This document shows positions 1 to 9,132 of a stretch of DNA of 64,000 nucleotides, in pieces. The DNA is taken from positions 930,001 to 994,000 of the forward strand of contig NZ_CP116899.1 of NCBI RefSeq assembly GCF_030997045.1. The letters run 5' to 3'. The translations under genes were made by a program, and so were the position numbers. Each line of letters opens with the position of its first letter. The stretch's first letter is position 1. Source of the DNA: Microbulbifer sp. TB1203. GTDB lineage: Bacteria > Pseudomonadota > Gammaproteobacteria > Pseudomonadales > Cellvibrionaceae. The notes under the pieces were generated by a model. The model made no database searches, was not told the origin of the DNA, and saw only the letters and a list, made by a program, of their open reading frames with translations.

Positions 1-17
1 TCGCCCCGCAGGGGCGA
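1..17. repeat. short perfect hairpin
   Basis: TCGCCCC, a 3-base loop and GGGGCGA form a perfect 7-bp stem at the window edge. It could be the end of a terminator or repeat belonging to a gene outside the window. No T-run follows, so a terminator call is weak. Confidence 0.4.
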
Positions 18-73
18 CAGTAGATTGACGGCTACCGGAATGCTGCCAGGTTGGTGGCTCCGATCGGCTCCGT

Positions 74-133
74 CGTCGATGGCCGCCCGGGAAAAAAACT
101 CATCGGTAAATATTTCCCGGGCGGCCATCGACG
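74..133. repeat. 21-bp inverted repeat, strong hairpin
   Basis: The arms at 74-94 and 113-133 are perfect reverse complements over 21 bases (core GATGGCCGCCCGGGAAA). They enclose an 18-base A-rich loop. The structure lies about 80 bases upstream of the glutathione S-transferase start. It may be a repeat-derived hairpin or an upstream transcription signal. The function is not known. Confidence 0.7.
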
Positions 134-214
134 CCAGGGCCTGGCCTCGCGCCAGCCGAAAAGTCTTGCAGTGCTTGGCTCATCTTTTTACTTTGACTCA
201 ACTTGGGGGTGCCC

Positions 215-895
215 ATGTACCAACTGTTTATCGCCAACAAAAACTACTCTTCCTGGTCCCTGCGGCCCTGGCTGCTGCTGCGCCAGCTGGAGATTCCCTT
301 CGGTGAGGAGCTGGTCACTTTCGAAGAGGGCGGCAGTTGGGACAAGTTCCGCCGCTTTGCTCCCAACGGCCTGGTGCCCTGCCTGGTGGATGGGGAGGCA
401 ACCGTCTGGGATTCCCTGGCGATCGCCGAGTACCTGGCTGAGGAGCACCCCGGAATCTGGCCGGTGGAGAAGGGGTCTCGGGCCTGGGCCCGCTGCGCCG
501 CGGCGGAGATGCATTCAGGCTTTTTCGCCCTGCGGGATATCTGCTCCATGAATTGCGGTGTACGCGTGCAGCTCGCGGAAATTCCCGCGAAACTGCAAAA
601 GGATATCGATCGCATCGACGAGCTCTGGTGTGAAGGGTTGCGGCGCTTTGGCGGGCCCTACTTGGCCGGAGAGGAATTCACAGCGGTGGACGCCTTCTTT
701 GCCCCCGTGGCCATCCGCGCAAAGAGTTATTCCCTGCCGCTGAGCGATACCGCGGCCGCTTACGCCGAACGGCTGCTGCAGCTGCCGGCCATGCAGGCGT
801 GGATCGCCGAGGCGTTGCAGGAGCCCTGGCGCGAGGTCGGTCACGAGGAGGAGTTGCTTCGCGCCGGCGCCATCCTCGAGGATCTCCGCCAGTAG
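215..895 (+). CDS. glutathione S-transferase family protein
   Basis: A 226-residue cytosolic protein with the two-domain GST layout. The N-terminal thioredoxin-like domain (about residues 1-80) opens with MYQLFIANKNYSSWSLRPWL. Its Ser-rich loop is where this group positions the glutathione thiol. The NGLVPCLVDG stretch contains the conserved cis-Pro region and WDSLAIAEYL supplies the SNAIL/TRAIL-like glutathione contact. An all-helical C-terminal domain follows. I chose ATG 215 over an in-frame TTG at 203 because GGGGGT lies just upstream of the ATG. The substrate cannot be told from sequence, and detoxification or maleylacetoacetate-like isomerisation are both possible. It is monocistronic as far as can be seen. 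Confidence 0.85.
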   Translation: MYQLFIANKNYSSWSLRPWLLLRQLEIPFGEELVTFEEGGSWDKFRRFAPNGLVPCLVDGEATVWDSLAIAEYLAEEHPGIWPVEKGSRAWARCAAAEMHSGFFALRDICSMNCGVRVQLAEIPAKLQKDIDRIDELWCEGLRRFGGPYLAGEEFTAVDAFFAPVAIRAKSYSLPLSDTAAAYAERLLQLPAMQAWIAEALQEPWREVGHEEELLRAGAILEDLRQ

Positions 896-1331
896 TCGAC
901 GGGGCACCGAAGCCTCTGTCGAGAGCGGTCGGCGGCTGGGCGAATATTGTGTTCGCCCAGGCATCTCCGAATACTCCGAAGCATCACCTCCGTCTCCATT
1001 TTCGGCCATCTCACCAGTCCGAAATCCGGCCTATTCCGGTGCCAGCGGCGTTCCCGGACCAATCGCCAATCACCTTAACCCAGCGCATCGGCCAGCAAAT
1101 ACAGAATCTAAAAGAATACACTTAAAAAGTCGTTATCAATTTATAAATAGTACTCTCTGAAAGGCCTGTCTCAAGCACTAAGTTGGCCAGAGCAGGGGTT
1201 TGTCGCGGAAATCTTTCTGCCTGTCGCCCTGGGGCGCAGACGGCGCGCCGTTGCATGGCAGCCGCGGGGTGAAAAGCGTTAGACTCGGGCGATTAAAAAC
1301 TAAAGAAAAGTAGTACCACAGGAGAAAACCC
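896..1331. other. gene-free interval, nothing recognised
   Basis: These 436 bases between the GST and the M3 peptidase contain no convincing coding sequence, repeat or terminator. The region from about 1130 is AT-richer (AAAAAGTCG...TTTATAAATAG) and probably holds the promoter of the downstream gene, but I could not fix -35/-10 boxes with confidence. Confidence 0.5.
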
Positions 1332-3545
1332 ATGCGCCAGACACTGATCGCGCTGTCTATTGCCGCCGCGCTGGCCGCCACCGGTTGCGACAAAGAAGCC
1401 CAGCAGAGCCGGCCAGCACAGGACAACGCGCCTTCTGCGAACGAAGCCGCAAGTGCGGCCGCGGAGAAGAGGAATCCACTGTTGGCCGAGTGGACCGGCC
1501 CCTACGGTGGTGTGCCTGCCTTCGACAAGATGGAGGTGTCGGACCTGAAGCCGGCCCTGGAAGCCGCCATGAGCAAGAATCTGGCGGAGATAGACGCGAT
1601 CACTGCCAATCCCGAGGCGCCGACCTTTTCCAATACCATCGAGGCACTGGAACGCAGCGGCGGCGAACTGGACCGCGTCTTCGCCTACTACGGCATCTGG
1701 AGCGCCAATATGTCCTCCCCGGAGTTTCGCGTCATCCAGCAGGAGATGGCTCCGAAGCTGGCGGATTTCGAATCCCGGATTATCCAGAACGACAAGCTGT
1801 TCCAGCGGATCAAGGCCGTTTATGACCAGCGCAACGAATCCGACCTGAATGCCGAGCAACAACGCGTGGTGGAACTCATCTACGACGAGTTCGCCACCAA
1901 TGGCGCGACCCTCACCGGCGAGGCCAAAAAGCGTTACGGGGAAATCAACCAGCGTCTCGCGGAGCTGCATACCCGGTTTTCCAATAATGTGCTGGCGGAC
2001 GAGGAGGGTTACGATCTCTTCCTGGACAAGGACCAGTTGAGCGGACTGCCGGAATCTTTCGTGGCCGCGGCCGCGGCGCTCGCGGAGGAGAAGGGCCATA
2101 AGGGCAAATACGCAATCACCAATACCCGCTCTTCCATGGATCCCTTTCTCACTTACTCCGACAATCGGGAATTGCGCGAGAAAGTGTGGAAGAACTATTA
2201 CAACCGCGGGGACAACGGCGACGGGCACGACAACAACGCCATCATCGCCGAGATACTGCAACTGCGCGACGAGCGCGTCGGCCTGCTGGGTTTTGACAAC
2301 TATGCTCAATGGCGCCTGCAGAACCGCATGGCCAAGACCCCCGAACGCGCAATGGAGCTGATGGAGGCTGTGTGGCCGGCGGCGGTTGCCCGGGTTAAAG
2401 AAGAAGTCGCGGATATGCAGGCGGTGGCGGATGCCGAGGGCGCGGACATCACCATTGCGCCCTGGGACTACCGCTATTACGCGGAAAAGGTGCGCAAGGC
2501 CAAGTACGACCTGGACTCCGACGAGGTAAAGCAGTACCTGCAACTGGACAAGCTGCGCGAGGCGATGTTCTACGTTGCGGGTGAGTTGTTTGAGTTCAGT
2601 TTTACTCCGGTGAAGGAAGGCACAGTTCCGGTCTTCCATCAGGACGTGAAGGTCTGGGAAGTGAAGGACAAGACCAGCGGCGAGCATATCGGCCTATGGT
2701 ACCTGGACCCATTCGCCCGCTCCGGCAAGCGCTCCGGCGCCTGGGCCACCATGTATCGGGACCACACCACTTTCAATGGCAGGGAGACGGTACTGGCCTC
2801 TAACAACTCCAACTTTATCAAGGGGGCGCCGGGCGAGCCGGTACTGGTGAGCTGGGACGATGCCGAAACCTTCTTTCACGAGTTTGGCCACGCGCTGCAT
2901 TTCCTCGCCTCCAACGTGAGTTACCCGACCCTGAACAGCGGTGTGCGCGATTACACCGAATTCCAGTCCCAGTTGCTCGAGCGTTGGTTGGCCACCGATG
3001 CGGTGATCGACAACTACCTGGTGCATTACAAGACCGGCGAGCCGATTCCCGATGAGCTAGTGGCCAAGATCAAGAAGGCCGCCACTTTCAACCAGGGCTT
3101 CGCGACCACCGAATACCTGGCCTCCGCGCTGGTGGATATGAAATTCCACACCGTCGATCCCAAGGAGATAGATCCGGATGCGTTCGAGCGCGAGACCCTG
3201 GAGGCGCTGGGCATGCCCAAAGAGCTGGTAATGCGTCACCGCACCCCGCACTTCGGCCATATCTTTTCCGGTGAGGGTTACTCCGCCGGTTACTACGGCT
3301 ACCTGTGGGCGGACGTGCTGACCTCCGACGCGGCGGAAGCCTTTGCCGAGGCGGACGGAGGCTTCTACGACAAGGAAGTGGCCGGCAAGCTGGTGAAGTA
3401 CCTCTTCGCCCCGCGCAACGCCCTGGACCCGGCGGAAGCCTACCGCGCCTTCCGTGGACGGGATGCAAAGATCGAGGCGCTGATGCGCGATCGGGGTTTT
3501 CCCGTCCCCGGCGAGAAATCAGAGACAGTAGCCAGTGAAAACTAA
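1332..3545 (+). CDS. M3 family oligopeptidase, lipoprotein (Dcp/PrlC-type)
   Basis: 737 residues. The N-terminus is a lipoprotein signal (hydrophobic stretch, then ATGC at residues 16-19, with Cys19 as the predicted lipidated residue), so the enzyme is probably anchored in the envelope. The zinc site FFHEFGHALH carries HEFGH at about 516-520, as in thimet/oligopeptidase A/peptidyl-dipeptidase enzymes. Length and end-to-end similarity fit peptidyl-dipeptidase Dcp of the M3 family, which removes C-terminal dipeptides or cleaves short peptides. Unlike E. coli Dcp and PrlC, this member is lipidated, as many marine gammaproteobacterial M3 enzymes are. An A-rich AGGAGAAAACCC precedes the ATG. A clear terminator follows the stop. 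Confidence 0.9.
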   Translation: MRQTLIALSIAAALAATGCDKEAQQSRPAQDNAPSANEAASAAAEKRNPLLAEWTGPYGGVPAFDKMEVSDLKPALEAAMSKNLAEIDAITANPEAPTFSNTIEALERSGGELDRVFAYYGIWSANMSSPEFRVIQQEMAPKLADFESRIIQNDKLFQRIKAVYDQRNESDLNAEQQRVVELIYDEFATNGATLTGEAKKRYGEINQRLAELHTRFSNNVLADEEGYDLFLDKDQLSGLPESFVAAAAALAEEKGHKGKYAITNTRSSMDPFLTYSDNRELREKVWKNYYNRGDNGDGHDNNAIIAEILQLRDERVGLLGFDNYAQWRLQNRMAKTPERAMELMEAVWPAAVARVKEEVADMQAVADAEGADITIAPWDYRYYAEKVRKAKYDLDSDEVKQYLQLDKLREAMFYVAGELFEFSFTPVKEGTVPVFHQDVKVWEVKDKTSGEHIGLWYLDPFARSGKRSGAWATMYRDHTTFNGRETVLASNNSNFIKGAPGEPVLVSWDDAETFFHEFGHALHFLASNVSYPTLNSGVRDYTEFQSQLLERWLATDAVIDNYLVHYKTGEPIPDELVAKIKKAATFNQGFATTEYLASALVDMKFHTVDPKEIDPDAFERETLEALGMPKELVMRHRTPHFGHIFSGEGYSAGYYGYLWADVLTSDAAEAFAEADGGFYDKEVAGKLVKYLFAPRNALDPAEAYRAFRGRDAKIEALMRDRGFPVPGEKSETVASEN

Positions 3546-3565
3546 GGCCTGATTTCCAGCCTTAC

Positions 3566-3598
3566 AAAAGCCGCGGTGCAAATGCCCGCGGCTTTTTT
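3566..3598 (+). terminator. Rho-independent terminator of the M3 peptidase gene
   Basis: AAAAGCCGCGG pairs perfectly with CCGCGGCTTTT across a 9-base loop and runs into TTTTTT. It starts 21 bases after the peptidase stop codon. Confidence 0.9.
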
Positions 3599-3621
3599 AT
3601 TTGCGGTGTAGGAGTGTTTGC

Positions 3622-3742
3622 GTAGGATGGGCAAAGGAGAGTAGCGACGTGCCCATCAATGGCTCGGTTGTGATATCCGCATTTAGTACCTTACACCACA
3701 CTAGTATCGTAGGATGGGCACGCTGAGCTTTGCCCATCCTAC
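3622..3742. repeat. GTAGGATGGGC-type palindromic repeat
   Basis: A 121-bp element bounded by GTAGGATGGGCAAAG at 3622-3636 and its exact reverse complement at 3728-3742. Internal GTGCCCATCA and TAGGATGGGCAC copies are present. The same boundary sequence and internal motif recur at 55410-55487, so this is a dispersed REP/MITE-like family. No transposase is nearby. Confidence 0.85.
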
Positions 3743-3777
3743 AATAAGGAAAAAGATCGCTGGAGAGGGATTGAATA

Positions 3778-3984
3778 ATGGCCAAATGGCTGATTCTGGC
3801 GGGCTGCCTGCTGATCGCCACGGGCGTATTGCTGCACTACGCCCCCTGGCTGTTCAACTGGTTCGGTCGGCTGCCCGGCGATATCCGTATCGAATCCCCG
3901 CGCAGCAAGGTGTTTATTCCCATTACCTCGATGATCATTCTGAGTATTGTACTCAGCGTGATTGTCAGTCTCTTCCGCCGCTGA
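3778..3984 (+). CDS. DUF2905 small membrane protein
   Basis: A 68-residue protein with two predicted membrane helices (about residues 4-26 and 47-65). They are separated by a conserved loop containing FGRLPGDIRIE, the signature of the DUF2905 family. The function of the family is unknown. GGAGAGGG upstream of ATG 3778 is a good ribosome binding site. Its stop codon abuts the stop of the convergent Lrp-type gene with no spacer: the palindrome TGATCA at 3982-3987 supplies TGA on both strands. Confidence 0.85.
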   Translation: MAKWLILAGCLLIATGVLLHYAPWLFNWFGRLPGDIRIESPRSKVFIPITSMIILSIVLSVIVSLFRR

Positions 3985-4470
3985 TCAGCCCCGTTCCAGC
4001 AACTGCTCCAGCGGCAGCTCAGTGCGGTAGCGCACCTGCTTGAGGGAAAAGCTGCTCTTGATATGGTCGATGCCGGGCAGTTCAGTGAGTTTTTTATCCA
4101 GGAATTCCTGGTACGCCTGCAGATTCGGCACCACCACCCGCAACAGGTAGTCGAAGTCGCCGGTCATCAGGTAGCACTCCATCACTTCCGGCCACTGGCC
4201 GATGGTTTTCTCGAAGTCCTGCAGTTCCTTCTTTACCTGGTGGTTCAGGGTGACCTGGATGAATACGCTCACCGGCAGGCCGACCTTTTCCGGTTCCAGC
4301 AGGGTGACCGCGCGCTTGATAAAACCCTGTTCGTGCAGGTTTTTCACCCGGCGGGAGCAGGGGGAGGGGGAGAGGCAGACTTTCTCCGCCAGTTCGATAT
4401 TGGGGATGGTGGCGTCCTGTTGCAAAATTTCCAGGATCTTCTTGTCGATGGCGTCGAGTAAATAGGCCAT
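3985..4470 (-). CDS. Lrp/AsnC family transcriptional regulator
   Basis: 161 residues. The N-terminal winged helix-turn-helix begins LLDAIDKKILEILQQDA and includes the recognition helix LSPSPCSRRVKNL. The C-terminal RAM/AsnC ligand-binding domain contains CYLMTGDFDYLLRVVV. I start it at the internal MAYLLDAIDKK rather than the longer open frame because family members begin there and GGAAAGG lies upstream. It is divergent from the indolepyruvate oxidoreductase gene with about 300 bases between them. The likely role is amino-acid-responsive control of that gene and of itself, which is inferred from position. A second regulator of this family lies at 17432 next to putA. Confidence 0.9.
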   Translation of the reverse strand: MAYLLDAIDKKILEILQQDATIPNIELAEKVCLSPSPCSRRVKNLHEQGFIKRAVTLLEPEKVGLPVSVFIQVTLNHQVKKELQDFEKTIGQWPEVMECYLMTGDFDYLLRVVVPNLQAYQEFLDKKLTELPGIDHIKSSFSLKQVRYRTELPLEQLLERG

Positions 4471-4767
4471 AAACCTTTCCGTTGTCTCTTGTAATCGGCC
4501 GTCCCCGCTACACGGCCAATTGCTAACTATACTTCCACCCCTTCGGACTGGCCAGCGAGGTGCATTCCAGAAGGAAATCGGCGCCAGGGGGCGACGGCTA
4601 CACCTTCTCGAAACCGATCTCAATAGGGCGATTAATTGCGAGTTTTTGAACGTGTATGGTGACTTGTGTCCCTATTATGCCCTAGTAGGGGTGAATTTGG
4701 TATGACCTGCTTCGCCGACGGGTGTTAATTTTACCCGCAGATCAATAATCATAAGCAGGTGGTATCC

Positions 4768-7700
4768 ATGGCGATGGTCGAAGGCGATTTGGAGCTGGGC
4801 TTTGATCGCGACTACTCCCTGAAATCCGCGTTCACCCGCGAGTCGGGCCGGGTGTTCCTCACCGGTATCGACGCCCTGGTGCGGTTGCCGATCATGCAGA
4901 AGCAACTGGACGAGTGCGCCGGGCACAACACCGCCGGGTTTATATCCGGCTACCGCGGCTCGCCCCTGGGAGGTTACGACCAAGCGCTCTGGCGGCGCAA
5001 ATCCCTGCTCGCCGAGCGGGATATCCACTTCGAGCCCGGTATCAACGAGGACCTGGGGGCCACCAACATCTGGGGCACCCAACTGCTCGACCACTATCGC
5101 CAGCAGGCCACCCGCGACGGTGTTTTCGCCATCTGGTACGGCAAGGGCCACGGCGTTGACCGCAGCGCGGACGTCTTCCGCCAGGCAAATGTGCAGGGCA
5201 CCTCCAGGCTGGGCGGCGTGCTGGCCCTGTGTGGCGACGACCATACCGCGGAATCCTCCATGTTTTCCCACAACACCGACCAGATTTTCGAGTCGGTGAT
5301 GATGCCATTGCTGTTTCCCGCAACCATCGACGAGTACCTGACCCTGGGCCTGGCGGGTATCGCCCTGTCGCGTTTTTCCGGCCTCTGGGTGGGCTTCAAG
5401 GCCATTACCGAAACCGTGGAAGCGGGCGCTTCCATTGCGGTGCCGGGACTCCCACAGTTTGTCCGACCGGATTTTCCCATCCCGCCCCACGGCCTCAATT
5501 ACGACCCCAAGCTGAACTGGCCGGCGGAGCGGCTGGAATACGAGCGCCGCATGCTGGAAGAGCGGCTACCCGCGGCGCAGGCTTTTGCCTACGCCAACGG
5601 GCTGGACAAAACCGTCGTTTCCGCGCCGAAAAAGCGCTTTGGGATCATTACCGTGGGCAAGGCTCACGGCGACCTGCTCGAGGCACTGGAACTGCTGAAT
5701 CTCTCCGAGCGCGATCTGCGGGATGCGGGTATCTCCATCTATAAGGTGGCCATGAGCTGGCCACTGGAGCCCAGGGGTATCGGTGGATTTGCCGACGGTA
5801 TGGAACGGCTGCTGGTGGTGGAGGAGAAGCGCCCACTGGTGGAGGGGCAGCTGAAAAACCTGCTCTACGGCTGGGCGGACGAGCGGCGCCCGAAAGTGGT
5901 GGGTAAGAAAGACCTGAACGGAGACGACCTGCTGCCGGCCATCTGGGGTTTCGGCCCGGACCGGGTGGCGGTGGCCATCGCCCGTTGGTTGGCGGATACC
6001 GAGCTGGGCGAGAAACTCATTCCACTGGCGGAGAAGCTGGGTGGAAATATTCCGGCGAAAGCCAATGGACTGCTCGTCCGCGAACCGATTTTCTGTGCGG
6101 GCTGCCCGCACAACACCTCCACCCAACTGCCCGAGGGCAGCCTGGGCAGCGCCGGCATCGGCTGCCATATCATGGCCCTGGGCAAGGGACTGCGCACCGA
6201 TACCTATTCCCATATGGGCGGCGAGGGCGCGCAGTGGGTGGGTCTGCACCGCTTCTCCAGTGCCGGGCATATTTTCCAGAATATGGGCGACGGCACCTAC
6301 AACCACTCCGGCCTGCTGGCGATCCGCCAGGCGGTGGCGAGCAGGGTCAATATCACTTACAAGATCCTGCTCAACGACGCAGTGGCGATGACTGGCGGGC
6401 AGCCCGCCGACGGCGAGGTCAGCGCCCCCAGTCTCGCCGCGCAATTGCTCGCCGAGGGGGTGCGCGACGTCTTTTTGCTCAGTGAAAATCCGGACTATTG
6501 GCACAAGCATCGCAGGCAACTGCCCGCGGCGGTACAGATATTGCCCCGCTCGGAACTGGACGCGGTGCAGCGCCGCCTGCGCGAAGTGCAGGGCGTGACC
6601 GCGATTATCTACGAGCAGGTGTGCGCGGCGGAAAAGCGCCGCCGGCGCAAGAAAAAGCAGATGGCCGATCCGTCCACCCGGCTGCTGATCAACCACCGGG
6701 TCTGCGAGGGCTGTGGCGATTGCAGCGTGCAGTCCAGCTGTATTGCGGTGGAACCATTGGAAACTGAATTCGGCCGCAAGCGGCAGGTGAACCAGTCCAG
6801 CTGCAACAAGGATATGCGCTGCGCAGACGGCTTTTGCCCCAGCTTTGTCAGCGTCGAGGGCGGTGAACTGAAGAAGCCGCCGGTGCAGTCCCTGGCCCAG
6901 TCCCTGGACGCGGCCATTGCCGAGCTGCCTCCGGCGCCGCAGGCGGACCTGGAGCGACCGCTGAGCATCCTGGTGGCCGGTATCGGTGGCAGCGGTGTGC
7001 TCACAGTGGCCGCATTATTGGGTATGGCTGCGCACCTGGAGGAAAAGGGCAGCACCACCCTGTATTTCACCGGCCTGTCGCAGAAGAACGGTGCCGTGGT
7101 CGCGCATGTGAAAGTGGCACAGCGCCCGGAAAATATCACCACTGCGCGTATTCGCGACGGTGCTGCCGAACTGCTGCTCGGTTGCGATATGGTCACCGCC
7201 GCCAGCCAGAGGCCCAAGTTCGCCGAAGGTAAAATGCGCGCGCTGGTGAACACCGCCGAAGTGCCGGTGGCGGCTTTTGTCCGCGACAATGAACTGGCGT
7301 TTCCCGCTGATGCAACGCGGGAGAGTATCGAGTCTCTGTGCGCGGAGTATTTCGCCTTCGATGCCAACAGATACGCCCAGGCGCTCTTTGGCGATACCGT
7401 TGCCAGCAACCTGATGATCCTGGGCTATGCCTGCCAGCAGGGCCTGCTGCCCATCGGCGAGTCCGCGCTGGAGCGAGCCATTGAGCTGAACGGGGTGGCG
7501 GTGGAAAACAACCTGCGCGCGTTCCGCGCCGGCCGGCTGCTCGCGGAAAATCCCAGCGCAGTGGAGCGGCTGGCGGTACCGGCGCAGCCGGTCAAGCTGT
7601 TGGAGCCACGGGAGACGGTGGAGCAGTTGATCGCGCGCCTGGCCGCAGAACTCACCCAATACCAGAGCGCCGCCTATGCGCGCTGTTTTGCCCGAGCTGT

Positions 7701-8289
7701 GGAGAAACTGCACCGCAGCGAGCGGCAATTGCCCCACAGCGACGGCCGCCTGACCCGCGCCGCCGCCAACAGCCTGTACAAGGCCATGGCCTACAAGGAC
7801 GAGTACGAGGTGGCGCGATTATACAGCGGTGAGGACTTCCAGCGTCAGTTACGGGAGACCTTTACCGGCGACTACCGACTGCGCTTCCATATGGCGCCGC
7901 CACTGATTGCGCGCCCGGATGCCAGCGGTCGCATCAGGAAGATTACTCTGGGTCCCTGGCTGGGAAAACTGATGCCGCTGCTGGCGAAGGGTAAAGTTCT
8001 GCGCGGCACCGTGTTCGACCTGTTCGGCTACACGGGCGAGCGCCGCGCAGAACGCCGCTGGGCGCGGCAGGTCGAGCGGGCGGTCATTCTCATCGCCGAC
8101 CGGCTGCGGGTGGACAATTTTTCCACGGCGCTGGAACTGCTGGAGCTGCCGCAGCAGGTGCGTGGTTACGGCCATGTGCGCGAGGAGAAATTCTCCCGGG
8201 TGAATGGGCGCTGGCAGGAGCTACTCACCCAGTTTACTGGCGGCAACAATGCCATCTTCTCTCCCACCAGCGCGAAAAACACCCTGTAG
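4768..8289 (+). CDS. indolepyruvate ferredoxin oxidoreductase family protein (fused alpha-beta)
   Basis: About 1173 residues, the length of the fused bacterial 2-ketoacid:ferredoxin oxidoreductases. The N-terminal two thirds hold the pyrimidine and thiamine-diphosphate domains (FISGYRGSPLGGYD near the start, then FCAGCPHNTST and ALGKGLRTDTYSHMGGEG). An iron-sulfur segment VCEGCGDCS with several later cysteines follows. Then comes the gamma-type domain starting LSILVAGIGGSGVLT. The reaction is oxidative decarboxylation of aryl or branched 2-oxoacids to acyl-CoA, normally passing electrons to ferredoxin. ATG 4768 is preferred over GTG 4759 because GCAGGTGG precedes it. The TAG stop at 8287 lies inside the left end of a repeat (TGTAGGAGCGG). 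The divergent Lrp gene suggests amino-acid control. Confidence 0.88.
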   Translation: MAMVEGDLELGFDRDYSLKSAFTRESGRVFLTGIDALVRLPIMQKQLDECAGHNTAGFISGYRGSPLGGYDQALWRRKSLLAERDIHFEPGINEDLGATNIWGTQLLDHYRQQATRDGVFAIWYGKGHGVDRSADVFRQANVQGTSRLGGVLALCGDDHTAESSMFSHNTDQIFESVMMPLLFPATIDEYLTLGLAGIALSRFSGLWVGFKAITETVEAGASIAVPGLPQFVRPDFPIPPHGLNYDPKLNWPAERLEYERRMLEERLPAAQAFAYANGLDKTVVSAPKKRFGIITVGKAHGDLLEALELLNLSERDLRDAGISIYKVAMSWPLEPRGIGGFADGMERLLVVEEKRPLVEGQLKNLLYGWADERRPKVVGKKDLNGDDLLPAIWGFGPDRVAVAIARWLADTELGEKLIPLAEKLGGNIPAKANGLLVREPIFCAGCPHNTSTQLPEGSLGSAGIGCHIMALGKGLRTDTYSHMGGEGAQWVGLHRFSSAGHIFQNMGDGTYNHSGLLAIRQAVASRVNITYKILLNDAVAMTGGQPADGEVSAPSLAAQLLAEGVRDVFLLSENPDYWHKHRRQLPAAVQILPRSELDAVQRRLREVQGVTAIIYEQVCAAEKRRRRKKKQMADPSTRLLINHRVCEGCGDCSVQSSCIAVEPLETEFGRKRQVNQSSCNKDMRCADGFCPSFVSVEGGELKKPPVQSLAQSLDAAIAELPPAPQADLERPLSILVAGIGGSGVLTVAALLGMAAHLEEKGSTTLYFTGLSQKNGAVVAHVKVAQRPENITTARIRDGAAELLLGCDMVTAASQRPKFAEGKMRALVNTAEVPVAAFVRDNELAFPADATRESIESLCAEYFAFDANRYAQALFGDTVASNLMILGYACQQGLLPIGESALERAIELNGVAVENNLRAFRAGRLLAENPSAVERLAVPAQPVKLLEPRETVEQLIARLAAELTQYQSAAYARCFARAVEKLHRSERQLPHSDGRLTRAAANSLYKAMAYKDEYEVARLYSGEDFQRQLRETFTGDYRLRFHMAPPLIARPDASGRIRKITLGPWLGKLMPLLAKGKVLRGTVFDLFGYTGERRAERRWARQVERAVILIADRLRVDNFSTALELLELPQQVRGYGHVREEKFSRVNGRWQELLTQFTGGNNAIFSPTSAKNTL

Positions 8290-8466
8290 GAGCGGTTCCC
8301 GGGACAAATCGGCAGGATAGCCGATTTGGACGCCGAAGGCGCCCGAAGGGTGAGTGCCAGGGATGGCGCGAGTCAGCGCCGAGCTCCAGCTCGGCTTGCG
8401 GGCCGCAGGCCCGCCAACTCCTGGTTACAAAGCCGTGGCCGATCGCGGCCAACGGCCGCTCCTACA
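8285..8466. repeat. TGTAGGAGCGG-bounded palindromic repeat element
   Basis: TGTAGGAGCGG at 8285-8295 and CCGCTCCTACA at 8456-8466 are inverted ends. Inside are the hairpin AAATCGGC/GCCGATTT (8306-8327), a GCCGAAGGCGCCCGAAGGG block, and the hairpin block GCCGAGCTCCAGCTCGG followed by GCGGGCCGCAGGCCCGCC. All these modules recur elsewhere in the window. The left end supplies the stop codon of the preceding gene. Confidence 0.85.
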
Positions 8467-8626
8467 CAGATTCCCGGCTACTAACAACACTGTGTCTAAC
8501 CAGTCACCGTTTTCCCCCCACCCCGCTGGCGCTAACTTCAACCAACTACTAAACCTAATGAGTACATACGCGACATTTCTGCGGCGCGAGCACCGGCGCA
8601 GAGGTAGAGGTTTGGAGGAGCGTCAA

Positions 8627-9022
8627 ATGAAATTTGGAACAGCGGCCACTTTGAGTCTTAGTGTATTGATGGCATTCGGCTGCGCCACTCAGCAGGAACA
8701 GGTGCCGGGAGCCGGGAATATCGTGATCGATACCTATGGTGTAAATATGCGCCAATACCAGCTGGACCTGGCGGACTGCAAAGGACTGGCCATGGCTGCG
8801 CGCCGCGATGAGGGGCGCCGGGGTATCGCCCGCGCCGCTGGCGGGGCACTGTTGGGCGGCGCCCTGGGCGCGATTATCGGCGACTCCAGTCGCGCCGCGG
8901 TGGCCGGGGCGGGTACCGGCGCCATTATCGGCGGTGTCTCCGGAGTGGGCAGCGCGCACTCCGAAGCCAACCGTATTGCGAAGAACTGTCTGCGTGGCCG
9001 GGGGTACCGGGTGCTGAATTGA
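8627..9022 (+). CDS. glycine-zipper lipoprotein
   Basis: 131 residues. The lipoprotein signal ends at MAFGC, with lipidation predicted on the Cys at about residue 19. Residues about 65-110 are a glycine zipper (repeated GGALLGGALGAIIG and GAGTGAIIGGVSGVG), typical of small outer-membrane-associated proteins that insert helices in a membrane. Two cysteines (DCKGLA, NCLRGRGY) flank the zipper and could form a disulfide. TTGGAGGAGCG precedes ATG 8627. The longer open frame upstream covers repeat DNA and is not coding. The precise role is unknown. A paralogous zipper is present in the OmpA-type lipoprotein at 51132. Confidence 0.8.
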   Translation: MKFGTAATLSLSVLMAFGCATQQEQVPGAGNIVIDTYGVNMRQYQLDLADCKGLAMAARRDEGRRGIARAAGGALLGGALGAIIGDSSRAAVAGAGTGAIIGGVSGVGSAHSEANRIAKNCLRGRGYRVLN

Positions 9023-9132
9023 AGAACCTGGCCTTCGATCTCACAGGACTTGGCTTGAGCCGGGCAAAGATCCAGGCTTCTTTTGTTGGCTCCGCAGAGG
9101 CTTGTGTTCGCCGGGCGAATTGGTAAACCGCG

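Noticed and set aside
3622..3742. tRNA or small structured RNA
   Set aside because: The palindromes match a dispersed repeat that recurs at 55.4 kb. No cloverleaf or anticodon arm could be drawn.
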